Shown piece by piece: positions 32,781 through 43,220 of a stretch of 64,000 nucleotides of DNA. The stretch's first letter is position 1. Each line of letters starts with the position of its first letter. Made by a program: the position numbers and the translations under genes. The notes beneath the pieces were generated by a model that did not search any database, had not been told where the DNA came from, and saw only the letters and a list, made by a program, of their open reading frames with translations. Origin of the DNA: Flectonema sp. DT1601. Lineage: Eukaryota > Euglenozoa > Diplonemea > Diplonemida > Diplonemidae. The stretch lies in assembly GCA_964019425.1 (NCBI GenBank), contig OZ025788.1:806001-870000 (forward strand). The letters run 5' to 3'.

Positions 32781-33521
32781 CTACATCTGAGCGTTCTCAC
32801 CAGGAGCGAGTATGTTTAAATCGGACTCATCAAGAATCCTTGCGGCTTCTATTCCAATCATATGAGAAATCTTATCGTCTTCACGTTGCTTCTTTTTAAG
32901 GCTTGACATGACTGCGAAGTATGTTGACGGAGCGGAATCTTTTGATATGGTAGAGTACTCATCACCATCTTCTTTTAGAGTGTCTTCGAGGAGCTTACGT
33001 TCAAGAGTTGACCCTGGTACTGGAACGACACCAAAAAGAGTTAAAATACCATCCTCATCTATTCTCTTCCAAACTGATAATTGTTCTTCGTATGTCTGTC
33101 TATAAGAAATACCTCTAAAATCATTAAACCAATGAGATAAGTTTTCAACTGATTCCATGTTACGACTTCCGAGAAGTAAGATTGCCCAAATAGGGATTAA
33201 AAGGTACATAATAATTTTACCAATTTCGATCGGGGAATACGCGCCCTCAGCTCTTAACCATTTCGGGAGAGTTCTGTAGTACACTGGTTCTAACGGATTT
33301 TCATTTTCTGTAACCACTCCCGATCTCATTTTAAATGCGTGTGATCTTCTCATTGTCGCAGCTGGTCCTGCTGATTGTCTTCTTTTTTCATTAAATTCTC
33401 TACTCAATCTTTCCTTCGATGATTCATCTTCTAAAAAGTATTCTTTCCATCTTTGAAAAGTTGATTTCTTGTAGATTCTAAACCCGAGGGATGACCTTAC
33501 ACCGTTAATCACTCTTTGCAT
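32781..33521 (-). CDS. Unknown single-pass membrane protein, possible mitochondrial import signal
   Basis: 246 residues. The N-terminus MQRVINGVRSSLGFRIYKK is Arg-rich, free of acidic residues and could form an amphipathic helix, as in organellar presequences. One strong transmembrane segment lies at ~res 101-119 (IGKIIMYLLIPIWAILLLG). A basic region precedes it, and an acidic/charged C-terminal half ends LDESDLNILAPGENAQM. I do not recognise the family. Orientation and organelle are inference only. Confidence 0.65.
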   Translation of the reverse strand: MQRVINGVRSSLGFRIYKKSTFQRWKEYFLEDESSKERLSREFNEKRRQSAGPAATMRRSHAFKMRSGVVTENENPLEPVYYRTLPKWLRAEGAYSPIEIGKIIMYLLIPIWAILLLGSRNMESVENLSHWFNDFRGISYRQTYEEQLSVWKRIDEDGILTLFGVVPVPGSTLERKLLEDTLKEDGDEYSTISKDSAPSTYFAVMSSLKKKQREDDKISHMIGIEAARILDESDLNILAPGENAQM

Positions 33522-33612
33522 AATTAATTAATTGATCTGATTTAAGAGAATGGGACGGTTATTGGAAGTTGTATTGGTGTTTAAATCAAACAAAGAAGTA
33601 TCTAAAAAAGGG

Positions 33613-34143
33613 TTAGTATTCATTTCGGTATTGCCGTTGGACTCTGGCAGGTGAGATATCACCCTTGGTTAGATAACGTGAGGTTTCATCTCGGGTAGCA
33701 GTTCGGTGATCATCAATGCTAAGACTCAGTTTATAATTATCATTTAGCTGTTCGTCCATTTGTATCGACTGTGGTGACATCGGAGATGCTGATCCAAGTC
33801 TTTGACTGTAATGCGAAGCAGCAGATGGTGAAAATTGATTTTGAACTATTTCATTTACACCAGTCGGATGATCACCATCTCTACTACTTCCATACAAGTG
33901 ACAATGACGTGTCAACTGACTGCTACTCACAACTTCATTCCATCTTCCTCCTGTTTCAATGTAAAATTTCTTTATCTTTACTGTTGTTATTCCCCACTCA
34001 CCTGCTTTCTTATTACATTCTATCTGAAATACTTCAGCAGTAGCAGCCGCTAACTCTCCCAAATGCGGCTTCTCTTTTAAAACTATGTTAGCACTGCTTG
34101 TTCCCCATGGACAGGTGTGCGTTACTCTACATGTAAAAGACAT
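33613..34143 (-). CDS. BILBO1-like N-terminal domain protein
   Basis: 176 residues from the first in-frame ATG (MSFTCRVTHTCPWG). Residues ~1-100 resemble the ubiquitin-like N-terminal domain of trypanosome flagellar-pocket collar protein BILBO1 and its relatives: a beta-rich start, a helix with LGELAAATAEVFQIECNKK, then VKIKKFYIETGGRWNEVVSS followed by SQLTRHCHLYG. The order 'VxIKxFxxxxxxWxxLxxxxQLxxxCxLY' is what I recognise. The remaining 75 residues are polar, probably disordered, with none of BILBO1's EF hands or coiled coil. Domain assignment is from memory and moderate. Confidence 0.55.
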   Translation of the reverse strand: MSFTCRVTHTCPWGTSSANIVLKEKPHLGELAAATAEVFQIECNKKAGEWGITTVKIKKFYIETGGRWNEVVSSSQLTRHCHLYGSSRDGDHPTGVNEIVQNQFSPSAASHYSQRLGSASPMSPQSIQMDEQLNDNYKLSLSIDDHRTATRDETSRYLTKGDISPARVQRQYRNEY

Positions 34144-34598
34144 GTTTTTCTCTGAAGAAAGACACAAAGTTATTTATTAGATCACTTAAATCATAATCAT
34201 ACTTTATAGTGTGGTTTAACTGTTTAAATAAGAAAGTAAAACTGTTTAGGGAATACTTCATTACTTCTGCCTGACTCGACTACAATCGATACCACGACAA
34301 CCATGCGACAAGAAAACACTTCCTCTTCACCCGAACTATTTCGGGAGTCCTGCTGATGAACTACACCAGATGTGTGTGTTTGTCCGCAGTGAGTACTGAC
34401 AAGAATTTATTCTTTATAAAAACACCAACTGATGTTGCTTTATTTTATACATACTCCTCATATTCCGTACCTTCTCTATCTCTTGCTGTAATGGAACAAT
34501 TACTAGAATGTCCTTTCGCTAAGTTGATTAATTACCCTGCAAGACAACATGGTTAGAATCTGATGATTTTTGTTTGTCTGAAAAGGGTAAGGTGACTA
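34144..34598. other. Intergenic, 0.45 kb
   Basis: Spacer between the BILBO1-like gene and the CstF-50 stop. Nothing supported. Confidence 0.6.
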
Positions 34599-35849
34599 CT
34601 AAATGTTCATTTCATCATCGTCGTCTTCTGGAACCTCAGCATCAGGTGCCCAAAGACGAACTTTACGACCGTCGTCACCTGTTGCGATGAAAGGAGATGT
34701 AGGAGATGGCATCATTGCTCTAATCTGACAACCTGTTGTATGTGGGAAGTCAACAGTGTCAAGAGTGTTTCTATCAATTAATGTCAACTTATCACCTTGA
34801 TGACCAACAAATGCAATACACTCTTCATGTGCTGTAAAGCGTGCGAGAATCTTACTTTGGACTTGTTTTGCTCGTCCAAAAGTAAAGAGACATTTAAAGG
34901 TACGAGTATCAAATAAACGAACCATTGAATCTTTACCAGCAGTAAGTAATTGAAAACCAGTCTTACTGTATTGTACACTTGTAACTTCTGCACCACTGTG
35001 ACAATGTTGTATGGGTGTCACTACCCAATTAGCAGATGACGGGTCCCAAACTTTTAAAGTACCGTCACTGCTACCGGATGCGAACGTTCTCGAGTCAGGG
35101 GAGAAGTCAACGCAGTTTATCATTCCGGCATTCGGGTTTACGATATCACAGAGATCGTCTGGTCCTCTAAATACTTTTTCATTCTCAATATCCCAAACTC
35201 TAACTACTGGATGTTCAGTACCAGATATAAGATGCTGACCCATTGGATGAATTGATAGTGCTCTGATTGCGTACTCATCTTGAAGGGTGTTTGTCGCCAT
35301 CCGTAAACGAGGACGAGCGTAGTGAAAAGTTCTGATACCTCCATCTCTACATCCAACATGAATAACTGGTTGTGTTGGATGGAATTGACAATCCTCAACA
35401 CTCTGAGGTGATTTAAACACTCTAGCAATTGCTGAGGTACTCGCAAACTTTACCTCACCTTTTGATGACATCATTTTAGAAGCCAAGTAGAGGTTTAATG
35501 AACCTCCAGCATCTCCAGCTACGACATACTTTCCGTCGGGTGAAAAACGAACGGATCGAACTTCTCTACTCTGTTGGGCAATGTGTCTTGTTAAGAGTTG
35601 TTCACCAGGTCTAAAATAAGAATATACAGTGTTCCAGTCTTCTAAATTATTAGCTGCTCCTGCCTGCTCGTCTGCCTGCTCTGAATATGACGCTGTTTGT
35701 ACTAATTTCGATAATTTATCTCCGTCAACGTTAGTGACAGGAACAGATGACATAGTTCCTTGTGCTACAGCATACGCAGAATCTTGAAACCCATCATAGA
35801 GTAGCTGCTTTACCATCAGCTTGTATAATGCTCCTCTGTCATCACTCAT
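34599..35849 (-). CDS. CSTF1: Cleavage stimulation factor subunit 1 (CstF-50)
   Basis: 416 residues, single exon; human CSTF1 is 431. The N-terminal dimerisation helix region (ALYKLMVKQLLYDGFQDSAYAVAQ) matches CstF-50, followed by a WD40 propeller: QSREVRSVRFSPDGKYVVAG, SVEDCQFHPTQPVIHVGCRDG, IRALSIHPMGQHLISGTEHP, MINCVDFSPDSRTFASGSSDG and the final TGDDGRKVRLWAPDAE. Known role: part of the CstF complex in pre-mRNA 3'-end cleavage and polyadenylation. The start is set at MSDDRGALYK; upstream in-frame sequence includes a poly-Lys stretch from an A run and is unlikely to be translated. Confidence 0.93.
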   Translation of the reverse strand: MSDDRGALYKLMVKQLLYDGFQDSAYAVAQGTMSSVPVTNVDGDKLSKLVQTASYSEQADEQAGAANNLEDWNTVYSYFRPGEQLLTRHIAQQSREVRSVRFSPDGKYVVAGDAGGSLNLYLASKMMSSKGEVKFASTSAIARVFKSPQSVEDCQFHPTQPVIHVGCRDGGIRTFHYARPRLRMATNTLQDEYAIRALSIHPMGQHLISGTEHPVVRVWDIENEKVFRGPDDLCDIVNPNAGMINCVDFSPDSRTFASGSSDGTLKVWDPSSANWVVTPIQHCHSGAEVTSVQYSKTGFQLLTAGKDSMVRLFDTRTFKCLFTFGRAKQVQSKILARFTAHEECIAFVGHQGDKLTLIDRNTLDTVDFPHTTGCQIRAMMPSPTSPFIATGDDGRKVRLWAPDAEVPEDDDDEMNI

Positions 35850-36186
35850 ATTTGCTTCCCTCTGATTGAACCTGATGAATATGTTTGTTAAATTATGTAA
35901 GACATTAGATTGTTCTGTTGTTTCCTGCGAATACGTTTTCCATCGTCTTTGTGTTACTCTTGTGTTAGTAAAAGTATCGATTACAACAATATAAAACAGT
36001 AACAGGCAATGCTTCTTTTTTTTTTTTTTCCTTCCAACTACCAATCGTTGGCTAAAAGTCGATCGCACTAAATTTCCAAAGGGTAACTTTCCCACGGTAC
36101 GGTGGGATAAAACTATTATTGTACACAGAGCTATGCTCACATGTGATTATCGTATTCTCACTTTCTTATCAATTTTCTTTTTTTTT
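35850..36186. other. Intergenic, 0.34 kb
   Basis: 5' flank of CSTF1 with a T run at 36009-36029. Nothing else supported. Confidence 0.6.
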
Positions 36187-38733
36187 TCATATTTGAGAAA
36201 TCCCTCTTTCCATGTAGGATGGATCAACTGCTTCGTAGGGTATTTTCAAACCGTCATTTCGCTTTGCGATTTTACGAGAAGCTGAACAGAGACCTTCAAC
36301 AAAAATATCGAGAGTTGGTGCAACACTTCGATCTTGAAAGACTGTTGAGGATTGAGTTGGAGTTGGAGATCCGACTTTCCAGCGTTGAGTTCGATGAGCG
36401 ACGATGTCGTCAGGAGACATGTCGTCAGTGCATTTCCAAAGTGGAGATACGATGCCGGTGTCATTAGTTTCAGTTATAGAAATATCATCTTGTCCAGCTG
36501 GTAAGAATGAAGTAATAATATCCCAATAACCATCTGAGTATTTACTCTTTCCAACTGACGTTGACGCTGGAAGCAATGCTGTTCCACTACGAACTCGAAT
36601 ATATACAGCACCGCTACTGACATTTTCTACATCAACTTCTTGAGCCCAGAACTCGCCTTCAAGTGTGAGGAGATGATCAGCAGCTGGACCGCTTTCTGGG
36701 AATTTACCGGCAGGTGATACCCAGTTACCGATTTTAGACTCCGACTTTTTTATCTGAAAATGTGTTAAATCTTTTCCCTCAATTGGTTTCTGATAAACAA
36801 TTATCGATTCAATGAGTACATCACCAGCATCAGATGTCATATCTGTTCCTCTTATTGAAGTGTACTGTCTGTGATCACCTTGAATGCCGTAAATATCAAG
36901 TATCGTTGTCTCATCATTGTTGAACGCTAATTTATTTTTACCAACACCTTCAGTGGGTAAGTCATCATCATGTTGCTCTGCTTCTTGTTCACCACAACCA
37001 TGTTCTCCTGTGGTGGGTAGATTAGGAGATTTCAGTGAGAATCCAGTACCTAAATTATCGACATAACACGGAGAGTGTTTTGGAAATGCTAATGGATTCT
37101 TATGAGGCGCTTGATCTGAATCATACAATCCACTCAAAACAAACGCTGTGGCGACTTGTAAGATTGTTGTCTTCTTGTCTGGTAGCATAGCAAGAAGATC
37201 ATTTTCAGTTATTTGATCTTTTGTTTTGTGTACTATCGGCGGTATTGATATCAGACCAGGAGAATTAGGTACCCAACCATATTGCTGATATATATTAAAA
37301 GTTAATGAAGATGCGAATCCTGTACATAAGAACAGAATTGATGTAACATTAAATACGATTGGTTGTTCCTTTCTTGATGTTTGTAATTCCATAAAACGAT
37401 TGAGGTGATTTACCATTTCACGAGTCCATTTTTGAAGTTCGGTATCAAGATCTATGTCATCTGGTTTTTTATAAAATCGAGTAGCTATTCCCTTAACATA
37501 TCCATGAAGAGCTTTCCATAAATGCATACTATCATCTCTGTAGTAGTAACCACGTAGTGGACTTCCCTTATCAATTCGTTCTGTGTAATCATGCATGAAT
37601 GATTGGTTATTGAAATTATACTTTGCCCATGATTTTGATGCTATTTTAAACCATCCGTCAAACCCGCACGCAAGAACTCTCATTAACGGACTTCCCTTAC
37701 TTACTAATGATTGCAATACAGCTTCAGAAGCTCCAATACTTCCTTGTAGGAATGGTGATAATAATTGACGAATAGGATGATGAATAGAAAGACATCGACA
37801 TGTGATAATAGAACACAGCGCAACAGTTAAAATACAACGACACACAAGCGATGAAATCAAATGGTAGTGCATGTCTGCTGAATTGAAATACATTTTTGCC
37901 ATTCTCCAAGCCCACACATTATCATTTGGTGTGAAGACAGGATTCAGATCCTGTGCTGTTGGTCCTCCGTATAGCTGAATAGCAATTGGTCGTAGCAATC
38001 CTTTTGAGTTGCTGTAAAAGAGTCCCATAGGACTACACATGTATGTGTCTTTTCTTGTTGGGATGTCATCAAGTAGTTTGTGGTAGTCAATAATAAATAG
38101 TTTTCTAGCTGCTACTGCTTCCTCAACACTTTCTTCTTCAATTAATCCAACAACTTGTTCATCAGTTACGAGTAGTTTCTTTGGAAGTAATTCACACTTT
38201 AACACTTGATTCAAGACTACTGGATGAGCTCCTGTAAGACGTTGTCTTGCGAACTCTATATCTTCTTCCCAGGTGTACATTGTTGTTGGACGAGGGAATG
38301 CTCTTCTCGATTGCGAACTATTGGTGTTTGGTGTTCCGACAAAGGCTGGTGCTGATGGAGTGAATAAAACATCTTCAATTTCTTGAAATGATTTCCAACG
38401 ACCTCTCGATCCATTCGCGATATCTTCACCAAGATCACCCATATACTCTGTTATACATTCTTGTACTAATTTTCCAAAGTCTCGTTTATGTTGTTGTTTC
38501 TCTGCTTTTGGTATTCTCTTTATCCCAGCGGGTAGACCGGATCGTAGTAAATCACCTTTGTGTAAGTCCAGTTCATATTGTCTATTTACTCTTTTTAATT
38601 CTTCTTTTCGTTCCTCTACGAAAGGATCAACTTGAGGTAAGCATGTTCTGGTTGGTCGTAAGGCATCATCGTGAAGTAAATACTTCTCACGTGCGCTACC
38701 TATTCTCTCAATACAACTTTGGACGGTTCCCAT
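36187..38733 (-). CDS. Lipoxygenase-like protein with degenerate iron site
   Basis: 848 residues, single exon, starting MGTVQSC (a possible N-myristoylation context). The catalytic-domain fold of plant-type lipoxygenases is recognisable: KLFIIDYHKLLDDIP, GLLRPIAIQLYGGP, VFTPNDNVWAWRMAKMYFNS, the long helix with HYHLISSLV, LSIHHPIRQLLSPFLQ, FASSLTFNIYQQYGW, and a C-terminus LKIPYEAVDPSYMERGISQI ending in isoleucine like soybean LOX. Gap-free alignment from memory to soybean LOX-1 puts H291 at ligand H499 and N480 at N694, with I848 as terminal Ile, but L296 replaces H504 and S476 replaces H690. No PLAT domain; a ~260-residue insert precedes the C-terminal block. Likely a non-catalytic relative. 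Confidence 0.8.
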   Translation of the reverse strand: MGTVQSCIERIGSAREKYLLHDDALRPTRTCLPQVDPFVEERKEELKRVNRQYELDLHKGDLLRSGLPAGIKRIPKAEKQQHKRDFGKLVQECITEYMGDLGEDIANGSRGRWKSFQEIEDVLFTPSAPAFVGTPNTNSSQSRRAFPRPTTMYTWEEDIEFARQRLTGAHPVVLNQVLKCELLPKKLLVTDEQVVGLIEEESVEEAVAARKLFIIDYHKLLDDIPTRKDTYMCSPMGLFYSNSKGLLRPIAIQLYGGPTAQDLNPVFTPNDNVWAWRMAKMYFNSADMHYHLISSLVCRCILTVALCSIITCRCLSIHHPIRQLLSPFLQGSIGASEAVLQSLVSKGSPLMRVLACGFDGWFKIASKSWAKYNFNNQSFMHDYTERIDKGSPLRGYYYRDDSMHLWKALHGYVKGIATRFYKKPDDIDLDTELQKWTREMVNHLNRFMELQTSRKEQPIVFNVTSILFLCTGFASSLTFNIYQQYGWVPNSPGLISIPPIVHKTKDQITENDLLAMLPDKKTTILQVATAFVLSGLYDSDQAPHKNPLAFPKHSPCYVDNLGTGFSLKSPNLPTTGEHGCGEQEAEQHDDDLPTEGVGKNKLAFNNDETTILDIYGIQGDHRQYTSIRGTDMTSDAGDVLIESIIVYQKPIEGKDLTHFQIKKSESKIGNWVSPAGKFPESGPAADHLLTLEGEFWAQEVDVENVSSGAVYIRVRSGTALLPASTSVGKSKYSDGYWDIITSFLPAGQDDISITETNDTGIVSPLWKCTDDMSPDDIVAHRTQRWKVGSPTPTQSSTVFQDRSVAPTLDIFVEGLCSASRKIAKRNDGLKIPYEAVDPSYMERGISQI

Positions 38734-39246
38734 GTGTGTGTAAGGACTGAAAATACTTATTGTGTTTATTTGCAATTAATCAAAAGAATTTCACATATCC
38801 CTTCAAAATACACAACATGTGCAGTGAAGTACAATAAAAGTGTCTGTCTATTCTTTTCTATGCAATAACAAAAAAAAAAATTTAAGACTACAAACATTCA
38901 AAATCAGAACATGAACATTCAATGGAATGGTAGAAAGAATAAATTAATAATTCTCCCAAAAAAAGGAGAGCTGGTGTGCCTTCATTTATATAGCAGTGGG
39001 CGCCAACAGGTTTCGTCAAAACAGAATGGAACAGAACATTGTATATATATCGAACAAAAGTGTATTTGACATACAAAAAGCTTGACACTAATTGTGGTTT
39101 AGTCAAAAAGCTTTATCAATCAATTTAAGAAAACATTAATTAAATAACGAAAAAAACTGAAGAGATGTGCATCAGGGATCTGAAATCGGTACGATTTTGC
39201 AAAATAAAATAAAAATAACAACACTTGAAAGCAGTTAAGAGACTCT
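38734..39246. other. Intergenic, 0.5 kb
   Basis: 5' flank of the lipoxygenase-like gene and 3' flank of the UBR-EF-C2 gene. AT-rich; no feature supported. Confidence 0.6.
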
Positions 39247-42200
39247 CTATACGTCGAGGGCAATATGAGCTGACGTCTCTGTCGCCGCAGTTAATTTCGA
39301 AAATTTCTTAGATTTCTCAGATCTTGTAGGCAACCCACCACTCCAAATGTTTGCAATAGAAGGCTTATAGCCAACATTATCAGCGACTTGAAGAGATTTC
39401 AGTTTCTTAAAATCAGCGGTGCTACCAACAGGTGGTTGCTGAACAACTGGGTCACGATGTTGAATAGCACTCTTTGCTCTGTTGGGAGGAAATACTACTG
39501 GTGGGGCTGGAAGTTGGAACTCATTCTGTTTCTTTTGACTAATAAACTTTTCTAAGTTGCCTCCGAGTGCTTCGGCGAAGATGGTTCGAACTTTTTCATT
39601 TAGCATCGGATTCTCTGCTAATAAAAGTACTAAGTCTTGTAAATCATTAACTCTCGCATCAATACCAGACACTGCGTGTAGTAGTTGTTGTTTACTAGTG
39701 TGACTTAGCTCATTATCGAATGCAACTAAAACATGTCGAACAGCCTCTGTAGTTGTTGTTTGATTGTTTTAAACCTAATCTAATCGTTTCATTAACTTTG
39801 TTAAACAAATAAAACATACGCTGCACTGGGGTCATCATGGAACGTGTAAGCTCTTCCATTTGCTTCTTCTCTTCAACTGCTTTGCGTGCATCCTGACGAG
39901 CATTCATTGATTCCAGTTCTAGCCTGGTGATCTCTTCTTGTAGTCTTTCTGCTGCTTCACCTAACCAGGTTTCTCCTTCTCCATTTTGTACAGCCATGTT
40001 TAGAGGTAGCATTGGAGACTTGTTACTTCGTTCTAAGAGAGGTATTTCTAAACCTTCAATACCACTCTCTGGAGAATGATGATGGCTAGTAATATTATCA
40101 TCTGACGAATTGTTCTTTTGTTTATCTTGAGTTTCATCTTTGTTCTTAATAAATAATCCTGTTGGTATTTACTTCATAATAAGTAAGGATAAATAATTAA
40201 ATAATACATTGTAGTAATCATACCGTCATCATTCAACACAAACAGTTCATACAGAAACTGTAAGTTTCGTTCCTTTGGACTGAAAGCAAGCTTATGAAAA
40301 AATGTATTCATTGCGTCACCAGGTTGTCCTTTTGTCCTCCTCATAACGGTTGCCCATAACACGAATGGAATTTGTAATTCTGAAGGTGGTACGTTGTAGA
40401 CGACATCAATTACATTTCTGATATTGTTCGCAACATTCAAACAAATAATCACATCTGCTAAATTTAAGTCAACTGCCCAGTCTTCTGTACATCCACCCCC
40501 CGTTGAAAGAACATGACGTAAGAATGCTATTTTCGCTGTATTTTTTGTGTTTTTTTTTTTTTTTTGCGAGTAAATGAAATTTCAGATTTCGGTACTCCGA
40601 ACTGGACGGCATTTTCATCATCAAAGAAACAATAAACAAATGTTATACCTGTAATTACATAAAACGGAAGAGGAACGAAGAAGAAAGCACAACCGACTCC
40701 ACAAACAATAAGTCCAAGTCGAGCAAGAATGTGACGAACTTCAAAGGTAGAGGCACGTCTAGCCAGCTTTCGGTAGTGATGAAACCACCTCTGTGGAAAC
40801 CAACCAATAGGAATAGTACGGAAGAGGTGAGAACCAAGAACTTCATCAGGCATTTTAGCACAAAAGCCATTGAGACCAATATTATTTGGTCCGAACAAGT
40901 AGAACAATAAATGCAACGCTGTCACCATTAGTATGACCACTTCGGCATACAGCAACCACAACACTGAAAGGTTCAAGTTCAAGACCGGGTTTCGAACTGG
41001 TCGCACATTAAAAGCAGCGACAATAGCCCAAACGTTGATACTACTAGCAAACAGCCGTACGAAGTAGCCGGCAATTTGACGGTTGGCGATGTGCTCAGAG
41101 AGTGGATATTGAATATCTGTTTCAATGTCTATTTTATTTTGTTTTCCTCTGTGTCTTTCGAAACAGACACGAAGTTGGTCTCTCCACCCATCAGGAAGTA
41201 ATAATACCCCACAAACACACATTGGTAGTTTTCTAACCCTCTTTGACGCAGAAGCCCAGTTTATCCATTGCCTTGTTTCAGTCTCTTTTGGTATGAAGAA
41301 TAAAACACGCCTACATTCAGAACAAAGAGTTCTGTCACATCCAGACTTCTTCTTTCTCGCCTTACTTGCCATCTCAGTGTCATTGGCAATGGAAGCGCGA
41401 ACACTGATTTCAAGAAAACCTAAATTACCTTTATTGTGTCTTACAAACATTTGATCTCCTTGATTACCAGGTCTCGCTGATAAACGTAAAGTCTCCTGTC
41501 TACTTACTTTGAGTAGCTCACTTAAGTCTTCAGGTGAAAGTCTCAGTTCTGTGTATCCTAAGAAGTCAGGATCACCAACTTTGTCATAATCAAAAACTGT
41601 AAATGAAATCGTCGATGGCGCTCCAGGAACCAGATCAAGTTTAAACCTCTCATTCCAAATAGGAGACAAATTCTTAAATTTGATTGACGTCCGCAAAGGT
41701 TCCATTTGGTGGAGAAGTCCAGTTGCAGTAATCTGTACAAACGGGTCAGAAGTACCTATTTTGAATTTTCTTTTTTCCCACTTATTTCATGTTGCGGATC
41801 ACGTAGATATAAAAAGATTAATACATACCAAGTGTGTCAGCAGCTGTAAGGTCTCTGGCACAGTTAATTGCTACCTCTAGCTGGGAAGGTGTTGATGAAA
41901 CGAGTCCCATTTCTTGGACGAGGATGGCAAACTCTGCGCGGTCAACAAACCCATCGCCATCAGCATCGAGACGTTTTAAAAGTGATTCGAATGATTTCTG
42001 ATCAGAGACAGATAATTTATCCTGAAGCTCCGTATTCTTTTGAAAGTATCTCTGGATTTCTGTAGCACTCAGTACACCATCACCATCCAAGTCGATTAGT
42101 GTGTAGATTCGATCCCATTCAGCAGCTGCTTGTTCTTCAGGAGTGTCTTCTTCTTGTCCACTACCAGGACCACCCATTGCAACTACTTTGTTGCGAATGT

Positions 42201-42849
42201 AGTCAAATTCAAATACTCGTAAGTCTTCTTCTTTTTTCGCATTCGTAAATCTTGCAGAAAAAAAAGCACCATCCACCCCAGAATGCCAATGAAATCGAAG
42301 CTCAGTAATGTTGTAAATCTTATCGTCGGTATCAGATTCCTGATAGAAGGTTCGAATTTCTTCTTTCAGAATTGCGTCAACGTCAGCGTTTTGCTGACAT
42401 CTACCTGAAGCACCACAAGAACAATATCTAGTCTCTTGATGATGTGCGCAGTTTGATCTTTCTAAGTCGTGTCCTTTATGGCAAGTGTTAGCACACACCG
42501 TACAGCAGCCCATGTCACTTATTCCGTAACAAGTTCTACACCTCCACCACTCTTGAATTGTAGGTCTTGTGAATGTTGTGCCGAAGGTACACTTTCCTTG
42601 TCCTTTCTTAGCTCGTTCTTTCATAGCATCTCTTATTCGTTTCGCTTCGGAGTTTCTGAATCTTGTATTCGCGTATACAATTAATACGTATCCAATGAGG
42701 AAACAGAACAATGAGGTTCCCATTACAACGAGGAGAATCGCCTCCCAGTCAAACTCGCAATGGATTGCCAGAGGCTCTGGAAAGGTTCCCCATGAAAACG
42801 AGCAGTCAGTAGACTCCGGGGGAAGTATTTGCGTTACAGTTGAAGTCAT
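39247..42849 (-). CDS. TM-UBR-EF hand-C2-TM membrane protein, 5 exons
   Basis: Exons 42849-41829, 41755-40649, 40535-40224, 40158-39820, 39746-39247; introns 73, 113, 65 and 73 nt; phases fit; 1092 residues. Order: TM ~37-60 (AILLVVMGTSLFCFLIGYVL); UBR-type zinc finger ~100-152 (WRCRTC...CCTVC...CHKGHD...RYCSCG); EF-hand pair DLDGDGVLSATE (253-264) and DADGDGFVDRAE (295-306) with canonical Ca ligands; C2-like domain ~323-440 (LEVAINCARDLTAADTLGTS, PIWNERFKLDLV, FTVFDYDKVG); then ~4 hydrophobic segments; a soluble domain; and a coiled coil (WLGEAAERLQEEITRLELES). I know no family with this layout. Ca-regulated membrane protein is the safe inference. The exon 2/3 donor (GTATAA) is the least certain junction. 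Confidence 0.8.
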
Positions 42850-43220
42850 TAATCACTTCGTTACATTTAGTTACTATTGAAAAGAATAATATATATTAAT
42901 TATAAATAGAGCAGACTACCGCAACCCCACACAACGAATTTCCGTTTATCGCTATCGGTAAGTATAAAGGTTAGTACGGCTTCGTTTTTTTTTTTTTTTT
43001 CAATCAACAATGCGTTCTCATTTAGGATAGAGAATTAAAGAACAAAAAGGTAAACACGTCCACGTCTACAGTAGTTAATTGTAATAAGGTAAATAAGGCA
43101 ACACTTAATTGGTATTTTTCTTTTTTGTACCGACCTAGTCGGAGAAGAAACTATTCAGATTGAAAGCCGATATTTCTTATGGTCATGACGAAATATAAGG
43201 CTAACTGAATGGTTTTTTTA
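42850..43220. other. Intergenic, 0.37 kb, with inverted-repeat element
   Basis: Holds a T run at 42987-43000 and the second MITE-like copy (43130-43215), which starts a few bases past the docking-domain gene's stop. Confidence 0.6.
43130..43215. mobile_element. MITE-like inverted-repeat element, copy 2
   Basis: Begins with a CCGACCTAGTCGG palindrome, then AACTATTCAGATTGAAAGCC (43149-43168), which pairs with GGCTAACTGAATGGTTT (43199-43215). It shares its first ~45 bp and last ~20 bp with the element at 2991-3135 but has a shorter centre. It probably lies in the 3' UTR of the docking-domain gene. Confidence 0.45.
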
